The notes beneath the pieces are model-generated. The model worked only from the letters and a program-made list of their open reading frames with translations. It did not search any database and was not told where the DNA came from. DNA of 46,580 bases, from contig CANFSZ010000019.1 of NCBI GenBank assembly GCA_947449835.1, positions 1 through 46,580 on the forward strand, written 5' to 3'. A program made the position numbers and the translations under genes. Shown one piece after another: positions 1-8,059 of this stretch (position 1 is its first letter; each line of letters starts with the position of its first letter). The DNA comes from Opitutia bacterium. GTDB taxonomy: Bacteria > Verrucomicrobiota > Verrucomicrobiia > Opitutales > Opitutaceae.

Positions 1-13
1 TCCCGGCCCAAAA

Positions 14-89
14 TGGTGGACCCTAACGGGTTCGAACCGTTGACCTCCTCAATGCCATTGAGGCGCTCTACCAACTGAGCTAAGAGCCC
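14..89 (-). tRNA. tRNA-Ala (anticodon GGC)
   Basis: On the minus strand the sequence folds as a complete cloverleaf of 76 nt. The 7-bp acceptor stem (GGGCTCT with AGGGTCC, two G-U pairs), D stem GCTC/GAGC, anticodon stem CCTCA/TGAGG and T stem AACGG/CCGTT are all visible. The anticodon loop is ATGGCAT, giving anticodon GGC and therefore alanine. CCA is encoded at 14-16. It lies just downstream of the M50 protease gene on the same strand, with about 90 bp between them. Confidence 0.95.
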
Positions 90-181
90 GATCGCTTGCG
101 CGAGGTTTGGAAAAATCAAAATTCATGGGCCGAACGCAAGGAGTTTTTTTAGAAAGTTTTTAAAATCTCCCAACCCGAGAG

Positions 182-952
182 CTAATCGGGGCGGATCACC
201 GGCGGCTCAGGGGGAGGTATCGCGTCGAATTGGGCCAGGGTTTCGCGCCAATGCGCCTCGATGAGCTCCCGGCGGAGCAGGGCGCGGTACTCCTTCTCGC
301 CCGCATAATAGATAAAGAGAAATAGGACGGCCGTTAGGTACGTTTCCCACCAAAACACCGCGAGCAAGGCGCCGATTACGGCGAGGATCTTGCCGACCGT
401 GGCGGCCCAAAACGTCGCGCGCAGGTAAGTTAACCGCGTGGCGAGCAAGGCGCGAAAGATGCGCCCGCCGTCCATCGGGAAGACGGGGACAAGATTGAAG
501 CAGCCCATCAGGAGATTCCAGTGGAGGAGCAGATGCGCGAAGCCGAGGGCGTCGGCCTCATAGCTCGAGAGCGACCAATGACTCGGCGACCCGACGACAC
601 ACCACAAGACGCCGGCGATGGCGAAGTTGACGGCTGGACCGGCGATCGTGATGAGCAATTCCTTCCGTGGCTCGCGCGGGATGGATTCAAATTCCGCCAT
701 GCCGCCGATCGGCATGAGCAAGATCCGCCGGACCCCGATCCCGAAATGCATGGCGGTAAATGAATGCCCGAGCTCGTGCAGTACCACGCAGGTGAAAAAA
801 GTCCCGAGTATAGCCACGCTCCACGCGGCGCCTTCGAGGCCCGCTTCGCGCCAGCCTTCCCAAGCGATATAAGCCAACAACAGCAAAAAACTCCCGTGCA
901 ACGTGAGTTGGATGCCGCGGATGCGGAACAAGTTTATTGACCAGCCAAGCAT
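182..952 (-). CDS. Site-2 protease family (M50) zinc metalloprotease
   Basis: A 256-residue integral membrane protease of the M50/site-2 protease family, which cleaves substrates within or next to the membrane. The zinc motif HELGH is at residues 59-63 inside a hydrophobic segment, and the third ligand region [12 protein letters not shown] at 153-164 matches the family NPxPxxDGG-type motif. Several hydrophobic stretches (about 20-32, 45-58, 102-120, 140-155, 180-205) fit a multi-pass protein. No PDZ or CBS domain is present, so this is a minimal SpoIVFB-like form. Its substrate cannot be read from the context. The gene is divergent from the response regulator that starts at 1026, with 73 bp between them. 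Confidence 0.88.
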   Translation of the reverse strand: MLGWSINLFRIRGIQLTLHGSFLLLLAYIAWEGWREAGLEGAAWSVAILGTFFTCVVLHELGHSFTAMHFGIGVRRILLMPIGGMAEFESIPREPRKELLITIAGPAVNFAIAGVLWCVVGSPSHWSLSSYEADALGFAHLLLHWNLLMGCFNLVPVFPMDGGRIFRALLATRLTYLRATFWAATVGKILAVIGALLAVFWWETYLTAVLFLFIYYAGEKEYRALLRRELIEAHWRETLAQFDAIPPPEPPVIRPD

Positions 953-1025
953 GCGGGGTAATCAAAGCCCGCTTGCGGAAATCGCCAGCACCATCGCCCG
1001 AAACCTTCGGGTTCGCCACCGTCCC

Positions 1026-2540
1026 ATGTCCGACCACGCCGCAAAATCTCCGACCATTCTCGTCATCGATGACGATGCTGAAATCCGTTACTCGCTCACG
1101 CGCGTGCTCGGTTCCCGCCGTTACCAAGTGACGGAAGCGGCCAGCGGCGAACTCGGCATCGCGATGGTCAAGAAAGGCCCCGCGCCCGATCTCGTGTTTC
1201 TCGACGTGCGTATGAGCGGCATGAGCGGCATCGAAGCGTTGCAACACATCCGCTCCGCCAATCCTAAACAACTCGTCGTGCTCATGACGGCGTTTGGCAC
1301 AGCGCAGACAGCGATCGAGGCGATGAAATACGGCGCGTTCGACTATGTCATGAAGCCGTTCGACCCCGCCAAAGTCCTCGCGCTCGCCGAAAATGCCCTC
1401 AAGGCCCACGCCGACCTCCGCGCCGTCGGCGATTACAAACCCACGATCAATGCCGATGATTACCGCGAAGGCATCGTCGGCTCATCGCCGGTCATGCAGG
1501 ACGTGTTTAAAGTCATCGGCCAAGTCACAGCCAGCGATGTAAACGTCATGATCACCGGCGAGAGCGGCACGGGCAAAGAACTCGTCGCCCGCTCGATCTG
1601 GAAACATAGCCATCGCGCCGGCAAACCCTTCATCGCCGTCAACTGCGCCGCGATCCCCGACAACTTAATCGAGAGCGAACTCTTCGGTCACGAGAAAGGC
1701 TCCTTCACCGGCGCGACCGGACAACGCCTCGGGAAATTTGAACTCTGCGATGGCGGCACGATTTTCCTCGATGAGATCGGTGACATGGCGCTCGCGACGC
1801 AGACGAAAATCCTGCGCGTGCTCCAGCAAGGCGACATCCAGCGCGTCGGCGGCACCGAGACGATTCGCGTGGACGTCCGCATCTTGGCGGCGACGAACAA
1901 GGACCTCGAAAAAATGGTGAAGGCGAAAACCTTCCGCGAAGATCTTTATTACCGCCTCAACGTCGTGCGCATCCGCATGCCGGCGCTACGTGAGCGCGGC
2001 GATGACGTGCCGCAAATCGTGGATTTCTGCCTCCAGAATCTCGTCAAACAACGCAAAGCCCGCGTGAGCAAAGTCTCGCCCGAAGCCATGGCGATCCTCG
2101 TGCGCTACCGCTGGCCGGGCAACGTGCGCGAGTTGGAAAACGTGATCTACCGCAGCGCCGTGATCGCGCAAGGCGATGCGATTCTCGTCAAAAACCTGCC
2201 CAACGAAATCCTCGAAGCTGCCGGCGAGGGGAGTGGTTTACCGATTGAAACGACACCGACCTTGGACGCGGATCCGAGTGCATCGAATGAGTCGGCGCGA
2301 TCTGAAACGAATGCGCTGACGCTGGAACGCGCCTACGATTTTATCTTTGCGGAATTAGCCCGCAGTGGCGAACCGATGTTGGCGCAAGTCGAGACCGCGT
2401 TGCGCGCGCGCGCCGGGCAGGCCAGCGCCGGCAATGTGGCTCAAGCCGCGCGTTTACTTGGAACAGCTCCCGCGCCGACGGTCGTCGCCGGAACGGTCGC
2501 AGCACGCAAACGCACGACTCCCGCCAAGAAAAAGTCCTGA
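1026..2540 (+). CDS. NtrC-family sigma-54-dependent response regulator
   Basis: A 504-residue two-component regulator. An N-terminal receiver domain (about 10-125) has the phosphoacceptor Asp60 in FLDVRM and the conserved Lys110. A sigma-54 AAA+ ATPase domain (about 150-385) has Walker A GESGTGKE (178-185), the sigma-54 contact loop GSFTGA (225-230, usually GAFTGA) and Walker B IFLDE (246-250). The C-terminus should carry a Fis-type helix-turn-helix: helix 1 is recognisable as [10 protein letters not shown], but the expected recognition helix is replaced by an Ala/Pro/Lys-rich tail. DNA binding may therefore be weak or altered. The start at 1026 is preferred because the receiver domain begins directly after it; an upstream in-frame GTG at 903 would add 41 unlike residues. 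No histidine kinase is nearby. Confidence 0.88.
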   Translation: MSDHAAKSPTILVIDDDAEIRYSLTRVLGSRRYQVTEAASGELGIAMVKKGPAPDLVFLDVRMSGMSGIEALQHIRSANPKQLVVLMTAFGTAQTAIEAMKYGAFDYVMKPFDPAKVLALAENALKAHADLRAVGDYKPTINADDYREGIVGSSPVMQDVFKVIGQVTASDVNVMITGESGTGKELVARSIWKHSHRAGKPFIAVNCAAIPDNLIESELFGHEKGSFTGATGQRLGKFELCDGGTIFLDEIGDMALATQTKILRVLQQGDIQRVGGTETIRVDVRILAATNKDLEKMVKAKTFREDLYYRLNVVRIRMPALRERGDDVPQIVDFCLQNLVKQRKARVSKVSPEAMAILVRYRWPGNVRELENVIYRSAVIAQGDAILVKNLPNEILEAAGEGSGLPIETTPTLDADPSASNESARSETNALTLERAYDFIFAELARSGEPMLAQVETALRARAGQASAGNVAQAARLLGTAPAPTVVAGTVAARKRTTPAKKKS

Positions 2541-2583
2541 CGTCGCCGATAACTCGGCTCGTCTCATTTTTATTATTAACCCC

Positions 2584-3561
2584 ATGAAATCATCCCTACG
2601 CTCACTGGGTCGCGCTTTGGCGTGTCTCGTTCTCGTTTCCATCGCCTCGAGTTTTGCCGCTGAAACGGCCGTGCCCAAAAAGAAAGTGCTCTTCTTCAGC
2701 AAGTCTTCGGGCTTCGAGCACGACGCGATCAAAACCTACGGCGAACCCAAGTTCGGCTACGCCTTCCCCGTGCTCAAAGCGCTCGGCGCGGAGAACAACA
2801 TCGAGTTCACCTTTTCCAAAGACGGCAGCTTGTTCACGCCGGAATACCTCGCGCAATTCGACGCCTACTTTTTCTACACCACAGGCGATCTGACGAAAAT
2901 GAAGAGCGACCCGCGCGGCGACAGCAACCCGCCGATGACGCCCGCCGGCAAAGCCGCGCTCCTCCAAGCTGTCACGAACGGCAAAGGCTTTCTTGGCATT
3001 CATAGCGCCACGGACTCGTTTCACTCCTTCGGCCGCAACGCCCACGTGCCCGAGCGTTTCCTCGACGACGGCGATCAGGCCGACGACTACGTCAAAATGA
3101 TCGGCGGCGAATTTATCCGCCACGGCGCCCAACAGACGTCGCGCCTCATCACCGCCGACGCAAAATTCCCCGGCATGGCGGCGATGCCCGCCGACTTCGC
3201 GCCGATCGAAGAATGGTATTCGTTGAAAAACTTCGCGCCCGATCTGCACGTGCTCTTGGTCCAAGACACCGCCGGCATGAAGGGCGCCGAGTATCAACGC
3301 CCACCGTATCCCTCGACGTGGGTGCGGATGCACGGCAAAGGCCGCGTGTTCTACACCAGCCTCGGCCACCGCGACGATATTTGGAATCATCCCGCCGTGC
3401 GCTCGTTGTTGGCCGGTGCGTTGAACTGGTCGCTGCGTCGGGTCGACGCCGACATCACGCCGAATCTGGCTAAAGTCGCTCCACAAGCGAACGTCTTGCC
3501 CGCTTACGAGGCCCCGCCGCCGCCGAAAGCAGCGCCAGTCGGTAAATCGGCGAAGAAGTAA
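2584..3561 (+). CDS. Secreted ThuA-domain protein
   Basis: A 325-residue protein with a Sec-type signal peptide (basic start, hydrophobic core about 8-20, Ala-rich cleavage region ending near SFAAE). The rest is one ThuA-like domain of the class-I glutamine amidotransferase-like fold: it opens with a KVLFFSKSSGFEHD strand-loop and contains GFLGIHSATD and GRVFYTSLGHRDDIW, typical of ThuA proteins. The family is named for trehalose utilisation, but biochemical roles are poorly defined; secreted versions are common in Verrucomicrobiota and Planctomycetota near carbohydrate enzymes. A terminator follows, so it is probably transcribed apart from the esterase downstream. The ATG at 2584 is chosen because it gives the signal peptide. 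Confidence 0.85.
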   Translation: MKSSLRSLGRALACLVLVSIASSFAAETAVPKKKVLFFSKSSGFEHDAIKTYGEPKFGYAFPVLKALGAENNIEFTFSKDGSLFTPEYLAQFDAYFFYTTGDLTKMKSDPRGDSNPPMTPAGKAALLQAVTNGKGFLGIHSATDSFHSFGRNAHVPERFLDDGDQADDYVKMIGGEFIRHGAQQTSRLITADAKFPGMAAMPADFAPIEEWYSLKNFAPDLHVLLVQDTAGMKGAEYQRPPYPSTWVRMHGKGRVFYTSLGHRDDIWNHPAVRSLLAGALNWSLRRVDADITPNLAKVAPQANVLPAYEAPPPPKAAPVGKSAKK

Positions 3562-3575
3562 TTTCACTTCAATTT

Positions 3576-3602
3576 AACGCCGGCTCACGACCGGCGTTTT
3601 TT
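3576..3602 (+). terminator. Rho-independent terminator after the ThuA gene
   Basis: A perfect 8-bp stem, AACGCCGG at 3576-3583 with CCGGCGTT at 3591-3598, has a 7-nt loop and is followed by a T run (3597-3602). It lies 14 bp after the ThuA stop codon and upstream of the next gene's ATG at 3642. Confidence 0.85.
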
Positions 3603-3641
3603 GTGCGTCTCGGTCACGATCTTAGTTTCACGTTACCCCTC

Positions 3642-5411
3642 ATGAAAACCCTGCTGCGTTTCACGTTCATTTTTACTCTATTCGGTATCGCCGCGCTGAC
3701 GCTTGACGCGGCCGACGATTACTTGCCTGGCCCCGATTCCAAGCCGCAACCCGGCGTGCCGCAGGGCGAGCTCATCAAGTTTGAGCATGCGAGCGCCAAG
3801 ATTTTTCCCGGCACCACGCGGGAAGTCACGATCTACGTGCCGCGCCAATACGACGGCTCCAAGCCCGCCTGCGTGTACGTGAACCAAGACGGCGTGCAAT
3901 GGAACGCGCCGACCGTCTTCGACAACCTCATCGCCCGCGGAGAAATTCCGGTATTGATCGGCGTGTTTGTGCGACCGGGCATCGTGAAAACGGCGGATGC
4001 GGCGCACGCGCTGGATCGCTTCAATCGCAGCTACGAATACGATGGCCTCGGTGACGCTTACGCGCGGTTTATTCTCGAAGAAGTGTTGCCCGCCGTCGAA
4101 GCGCGGAAAACTGCTGACGGTCGTGTGATTCGACTTTCGCGCGCCGGCAACGATCGCGCCATCGGCGGATCGAGCAGCGGCGCGATCGCGGCGTTCACCG
4201 CGGCGTGGGAGCGGCCGGATGCGTTTACCCGCGTGTTCAGTGCGATCGGCACCTACGTCGGACTGCGCGGTGGCGATCGTTATTCGACGCTAATCCGCAA
4301 GTACGAGCCCAAGACGCTGCGCGTGTTTCTGCAAGACGGCGCGAATGACAACAATATCTACGCGGGCGATTGGTGGATGGCGAATCAGTCGATGGAACGT
4401 TCGTTAGTTTTTTCTGGTTACGACGTGCGCCACGTCTGGGGCGAAGGCGCGCACAGCGGCAAACACGGCACGATGCTTTTCCCCGATGCGATCCGCTGGC
4501 TCTGGCAAGGTTGGCCTGAGCCCGTACGTAACGTCGCGCCGACGAAAAACACTACGCTCGCGACGCTCTTGATCGCGGGCGAAGGCTGGCAACTCGTCGG
4601 TGAAGGTTTTCAAAATACCGATGCGCCCGCGGTGAACGCGCGCGGCGAAGTTTTCTTCAACGACACCGGCCGCAACGTGACGCACCGGATCGGTCTCGAT
4701 GGCGCGTTGGCGGAGGTGAATGCCAACTGCGAGAAAGCCTCGGGCCAAGCCTTCGGGCCGGACGGGCGCCTGTTTTCCGTGTCGGGCACGATTCCTAATG
4801 TGCTCGCGCGCGAGACCGACGGACGCACGACGGTTTTGGCGCTGGGAAATCGCGGCAACGATGTCGTCGTCGCTCACAACGGAAACGTTTACTTCACGAA
4901 TTCCCCGATCGCGTCGTCGAACGAACCCAGCCGCGTTTGGCTTTTGCGCCCTGGTAGTCGTGAACCGCTCGAAGTTGACACGGGTTTGCGTTTCTCCAAC
5001 GGCATCGCGCTATCGCCGGATCAGACGTTGCTCTATGTTTCCGACTACCGCTCGCACTGGGTTTACAGTTATCAAATCCAACCCGATGGCACGCTCGCGC
5101 ACAAACAGCGCTATTACTGGCTGCACGAGCCCGACGGCGAGGATCAGAGTTTTGCCGACGGTCTGAAAGTGGATCGCGAGGGGCGACTCTATGTGGCGAC
5201 GCGGCTGGGGGTTCAAATCTGCGATCAGGCCGGTCGCGTGCAATGCATCTTTCCGACGCCCAACGGGCGTTGCTCCAATCTCGTTTTCGCTGGAGCCAAA
5301 TTCGATACGCTCTACGTGACGAGCGGCGATAAAGTTTTTAAACGCCGGCTCAACACGGTCGGCGTGAATGCTTGGGCGCCGCCGTTGAAACCAACCGCAC
5401 CGCGGCTCTGA
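3642..5411 (+). CDS. Secreted esterase fused to an SMP-30/gluconolactonase-like beta-propeller
   Basis: A 589-residue exported two-domain protein. After a signal peptide (about 1-24, ending LDAAD), residues about 45-300 form an alpha/beta-hydrolase of the enterochelin-esterase (Fes/COG2382) type: nucleophile elbow GGSSSG (175-180), acidic region LQDGANDN and a His in EGAHSGKHG (about 268-276). Residues about 315-585 form an SMP-30/gluconolactonase/LRE propeller with repeats such as FSNGIALSPDQTLLYVSDY and SFADGLKVDREGRLYVAT. The likely role is hydrolysis of an ester or lactone of a plant-derived sugar or phenolic in the periplasm, but the substrate is unknown. Start 3642 is chosen because it gives the signal peptide; a GTG at 3603 lies inside the terminator tail. 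Confidence 0.83.
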   Translation: MKTLLRFTFIFTLFGIAALTLDAADDYLPGPDSKPQPGVPQGELIKFEHASAKIFPGTTREVTIYVPRQYDGSKPACVYVNQDGVQWNAPTVFDNLIARGEIPVLIGVFVRPGIVKTADAAHALDRFNRSYEYDGLGDAYARFILEEVLPAVEARKTADGRVIRLSRAGNDRAIGGSSSGAIAAFTAAWERPDAFTRVFSAIGTYVGLRGGDRYSTLIRKYEPKTLRVFLQDGANDNNIYAGDWWMANQSMERSLVFSGYDVRHVWGEGAHSGKHGTMLFPDAIRWLWQGWPEPVRNVAPTKNTTLATLLIAGEGWQLVGEGFQNTDAPAVNARGEVFFNDTGRNVTHRIGLDGALAEVNANCEKASGQAFGPDGRLFSVSGTIPNVLARETDGRTTVLALGNRGNDVVVAHNGNVYFTNSPIASSNEPSRVWLLRPGSREPLEVDTGLRFSNGIALSPDQTLLYVSDYRSHWVYSYQIQPDGTLAHKQRYYWLHEPDGEDQSFADGLKVDREGRLYVATRLGVQICDQAGRVQCIFPTPNGRCSNLVFAGAKFDTLYVTSGDKVFKRRLNTVGVNAWAPPLKPTAPRL

Positions 5412-5414
5412 GCC

Positions 5415-6407
5415 TCAGCGATCGGCGAAACCGCGCGGCGATTTCTGGTGCCAGCGCCACGCGGTCGCGACGATGGATTCGATGTCGTTGAATTGGATCT
5501 TCCAGCCGAGTTCCTCGATGGCCTTGGCCGAATTCGCGTAGAGCGCGGGCGCGTCTCCGGCGCGGCGCGGTGCGAATGAGTGAGGGACTTTCAGGCCAGT
5601 GACGTTTTCCACGGCGCGGATGACCTGAAGCACCGACGTGGGTTTGCCGGTGCCGAGATTGTAAAACTGCGCGGCGCCCGGTTTCTCGAGTTTAGAAAAC
5701 ACTGCGATGTGCGCGCGGCTCAGATCGTCGACGTGGACGTAGTCACGCAGACACGTGCCGTCGGGCGTGTGATAATCGTTGCCGAAAACGTGCAGCGCGG
5801 CGCGTTGGCCCGTGGCGGCTTGGATCGCGAGCGGGATAAGATGCGATTCAGGAATATGATCTTCACCGATGGACGCGTCCTCGGCGGCACCGGCGGCATT
5901 GAAATAACGAAAGGCCGCAAAGCTGAGTCCGTGAGCGAGCGCGAGGGCTTTGAGGGCGTTCTCGATGTCGAGCTTGGTCTGGCCGTAAGGATTGATCGGC
6001 GCTTGCGGCATCGACTCGGTGATCGGCATGCCGGCGGGGACGCCATAGGTGGCGCAGGTGGAGGAAAAGACGAATTTCTTCACGCCTTGAACGTGCATCG
6101 CGCGCAGCAGCCCGAGCGTGGCGACAACGTTGTTGAAATAATATTTCAGCGGATCGGCAACGGATTCGCCTACATATGCGAACGCCGCGAAATGCATGAC
6201 CACCTCGATTTTTTCTCGGGCAAGAATCTCTCCGACAGTTTTTTCATCGCCCAGATCGGCGGCGTAGAACGGCACTTCGGGGGCGACGGCGCCGCGGTGA
6301 CCGAAGACTAAATTGTCGAGCACGACGGGCCGATGTCCTGCAATGAGCAGTTGGCGAACACAGTGACTGCCGATGTAGCCGGCGCCTCCAACGACGAGAA
6401 CGTTCAT
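5415..6407 (-). CDS. galE: UDP-glucose 4-epimerase
   Basis: A 330-residue short-chain dehydrogenase of the extended type that interconverts UDP-glucose and UDP-galactose. The NAD-binding motif GGAGYIGSH is at 7-15, the catalytic Ser region SSTCATYG at 115-122, and the YxxxK pair is Tyr141 and Lys145 in NPYGQTK. GalE signatures FRYFNAAGA and RDYVHVDDL are present. Length is normal for GalE. It is convergent with the esterase gene (3 bp between stops) and divergent from the ketosynthase. Its product feeds surface polysaccharide or galactose metabolism; no sugar-nucleotide genes flank it. Confidence 0.94.
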   Translation of the reverse strand: MNVLVVGGAGYIGSHCVRQLLIAGHRPVVLDNLVFGHRGAVAPEVPFYAADLGDEKTVGEILAREKIEVVMHFAAFAYVGESVADPLKYYFNNVVATLGLLRAMHVQGVKKFVFSSTCATYGVPAGMPITESMPQAPINPYGQTKLDIENALKALALAHGLSFAAFRYFNAAGAAEDASIGEDHIPESHLIPLAIQAATGQRAALHVFGNDYHTPDGTCLRDYVHVDDLSRAHIAVFSKLEKPGAAQFYNLGTGKPTSVLQVIRAVENVTGLKVPHSFAPRRAGDAPALYANSAKAIEELGWKIQFNDIESIVATAWRWHQKSPRGFADR

Positions 6408-6469
6408 AAGAATGGAGGGTTTTATTGCTTTCGCAGGCGGGATGGCTAGCGATTTCCTCTTACACCAGC

Positions 6470-7708
6470 ATGAAGCCCGCGCGTATCGTCATTACCGGAG
6501 TCGGTCTCACCGCCCCCAACGGCAATTCTCTCACCGAATTCCGGCAAAATCTGCTGCACGGCATCGCCGGCATCGAGCGCATGGAAATCCGCTACATGGG
6601 CACCCAGCTCGCGGGCGTTTGTCATTACGATCCGTTGAAGTACCAGAAGAAAAAAGAGCTCCGCGTAGGAACGCGGGCGGGCTCCATCTCGATTTACTGC
6701 GCGCGGGAGGCGTTGGCCGACAGTGGGGTTAATTTCGAAACGCTGCCCAAAGATCGCGTCGGCATTTACATCGGTTGCACCGAACACGGTAACGTAGAGA
6801 CCGAAAACGAAATCTACAACATCTCGAAATTTAACTACGACACGAAGTTCTGGTCGCACTATCATAATCCTCGCACCGTCGCCAATAACCCCGCCGGCGA
6901 AACCTCGCTCAATCTCGGCATCACGGGTCCGGCTTACACGATCGGCGCCGCCTGCGCCGCGGGCAACATGGGCCTGATTCACGCCGCGCAGATGTTGCGG
7001 CTCGGTGAAGTCGATTTTGCCCTCTGCGGCGGGATTAGCGAAAGCATTCACACCTTTGGCATTTTCGCGGGTTTCAAATCGCAGAACGCTCTCGCCCAAC
7101 ACGAGGACCCGCACAAAGCCTCGCGCCCCTTCGACAAAGCGCGCAACGGCATCGTCATTTCTGAGGGCGGCTGTTTGTACACGCTCGAACGCCTCGATGA
7201 CGCTCAAGCGCGCGGCGCCAAAATCTACGCCGAGATCGCCGGGTACCACGTCAACTCCGACGCCTCCGACTACGTGCTACCTAACCCCACGCGTCAGGCG
7301 GAGTGCATCCGCGCCGCCATCACGCGCGCCGGACTCAACCCACGCGATATCCACATCGTGAATACGCACGCGACGGCCACGCCCTTGGGCGATATTCAGG
7401 AATGCGAAGCGATCCGCGCGGTGTTTGGCGAGGGCTGCCCCGACACTTACATCAACAACACCAAGGGATACATCGGGCATTGCATGGGCGCCGCCGGGGC
7501 GCTCGAGCTCGCGGGCAATCTTCCTTCGTTCAACGACCTCACGGTGCATCCTTCGATCAATGTTGATGACCTTGATCCGGCCTGCGCGTTGCCCGGTCTG
7601 GTGCTCAATCAGCCGCGCACGGTTGCGAAAGTGGACACGATTCTCAATAATTCCTTCGGGATGCTCGGCATAAATTCCGCGTTGATTGTTAAACGCTTTG
7701 CCGCCTAA
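6470..7708 (+). CDS. Beta-ketoacyl-ACP synthase (KAS II/FabF-like)
   Basis: A 412-residue thiolase-fold condensing enzyme with the Cys-His-His triad: Cys162 in GAACAAGNMG, His300 in NTHATATPLGD and His337 in GYIGHCMGAAGALE, plus the conserved Lys332. It would extend an ACP-bound acyl chain with malonyl-ACP by decarboxylative condensation. It opens a + strand lipid locus and is followed 19 bp later by its likely ACP. The ATG at 6470 puts the start next to the first strand (RIVITGVGL), as usual for the family. A TTG at 6425 preceded by GGAGGG would add 15 residues and is a real alternative, since it is one of the few Shine-Dalgarno-like sites in the window. It is a second, pathway-dedicated KAS rather than clearly the housekeeping FabF. 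Confidence 0.9.
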   Translation: MKPARIVITGVGLTAPNGNSLTEFRQNLLHGIAGIERMEIRYMGTQLAGVCHYDPLKYQKKKELRVGTRAGSISIYCAREALADSGVNFETLPKDRVGIYIGCTEHGNVETENEIYNISKFNYDTKFWSHYHNPRTVANNPAGETSLNLGITGPAYTIGAACAAGNMGLIHAAQMLRLGEVDFALCGGISESIHTFGIFAGFKSQNALAQHEDPHKASRPFDKARNGIVISEGGCLYTLERLDDAQARGAKIYAEIAGYHVNSDASDYVLPNPTRQAECIRAAITRAGLNPRDIHIVNTHATATPLGDIQECEAIRAVFGEGCPDTYINNTKGYIGHCMGAAGALELAGNLPSFNDLTVHPSINVDDLDPACALPGLVLNQPRTVAKVDTILNNSFGMLGINSALIVKRFAA

Positions 7709-7727
7709 TCCCGAAATCTACCGCACC

Positions 7728-7991
7728 ATGACCAAAGACGAATGCAAACAAGTCGTACTCGACATCATCGCTGATATCGCGCCCGACGAAGACCTTTCGA
7801 ATGTTAAACCTGAAGTCCGCCTCCGCGATCAACTTCAGCTCGATAGCATGGATTTCCTCGATATCGTCATGGAGCTTCGCAAGCGTCACAGCATCGAAGT
7901 GCCCGAGGCCGATTACCAACACCTCGCCTCGCTCGACAGCTGCGCCGAGTACTTGACGCCCAAGTTCATCGCGCTCGCCGCCAAGGGCTGA
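7728..7991 (+). CDS. Acyl carrier protein
   Basis: An 87-residue acidic acyl carrier protein. The phosphopantetheine attachment Ser40 lies in LDSMDFLD, close to the DSLD motif of housekeeping ACP, with a hydrophobic helix II (IVMELRK) after it. It starts 19 bp after the ketosynthase and probably carries the growing chain for the enzymes of this locus. The sequence differs enough from typical AcpP (DSMD, longer C-terminal helix) to suggest a dedicated carrier. A strong terminator hairpin follows it. Confidence 0.9.
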   Translation: MTKDECKQVVLDIIADIAPDEDLSNVKPEVRLRDQLQLDSMDFLDIVMELRKRHSIEVPEADYQHLASLDSCAEYLTPKFIALAAKG

Positions 7992-8013
7992 TCGCCGATC
8001 CCTTTCCCCATTC

Positions 8014-8042
8014 AGGCCGGGAATCCCTTCCCGGCCTTTTCT
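8014..8042 (+). terminator. Intrinsic terminator or attenuator between the ACP and FAD-oxidoreductase genes
   Basis: A perfect 10-bp stem, AGGCCGGGAA at 8014-8023 with TTCCCGGCCT at 8028-8037, has a 4-nt loop and is followed by TTTTCTCT. It ends only about 18 bp before the ATG at 8060, so either the downstream genes have a promoter inside the ACP region or they depend on read-through. Confidence 0.8.
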
Positions 8043-8059
8043 CTGCCCACCCACCAAGC

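Noticed and set aside
1-181. Integrated element or attachment site at tRNA-Ala
   Set aside because: No integrase, no direct repeat of the tRNA 3' end, no foreign genes next to it.
2602-3567. 321-codon minus-strand open frame opposite the ThuA gene
   Set aside because: It is a GC-driven shadow: rich in Arg/Gly/Val with no motifs, while the + strand frame has a signal peptide and clear domain.
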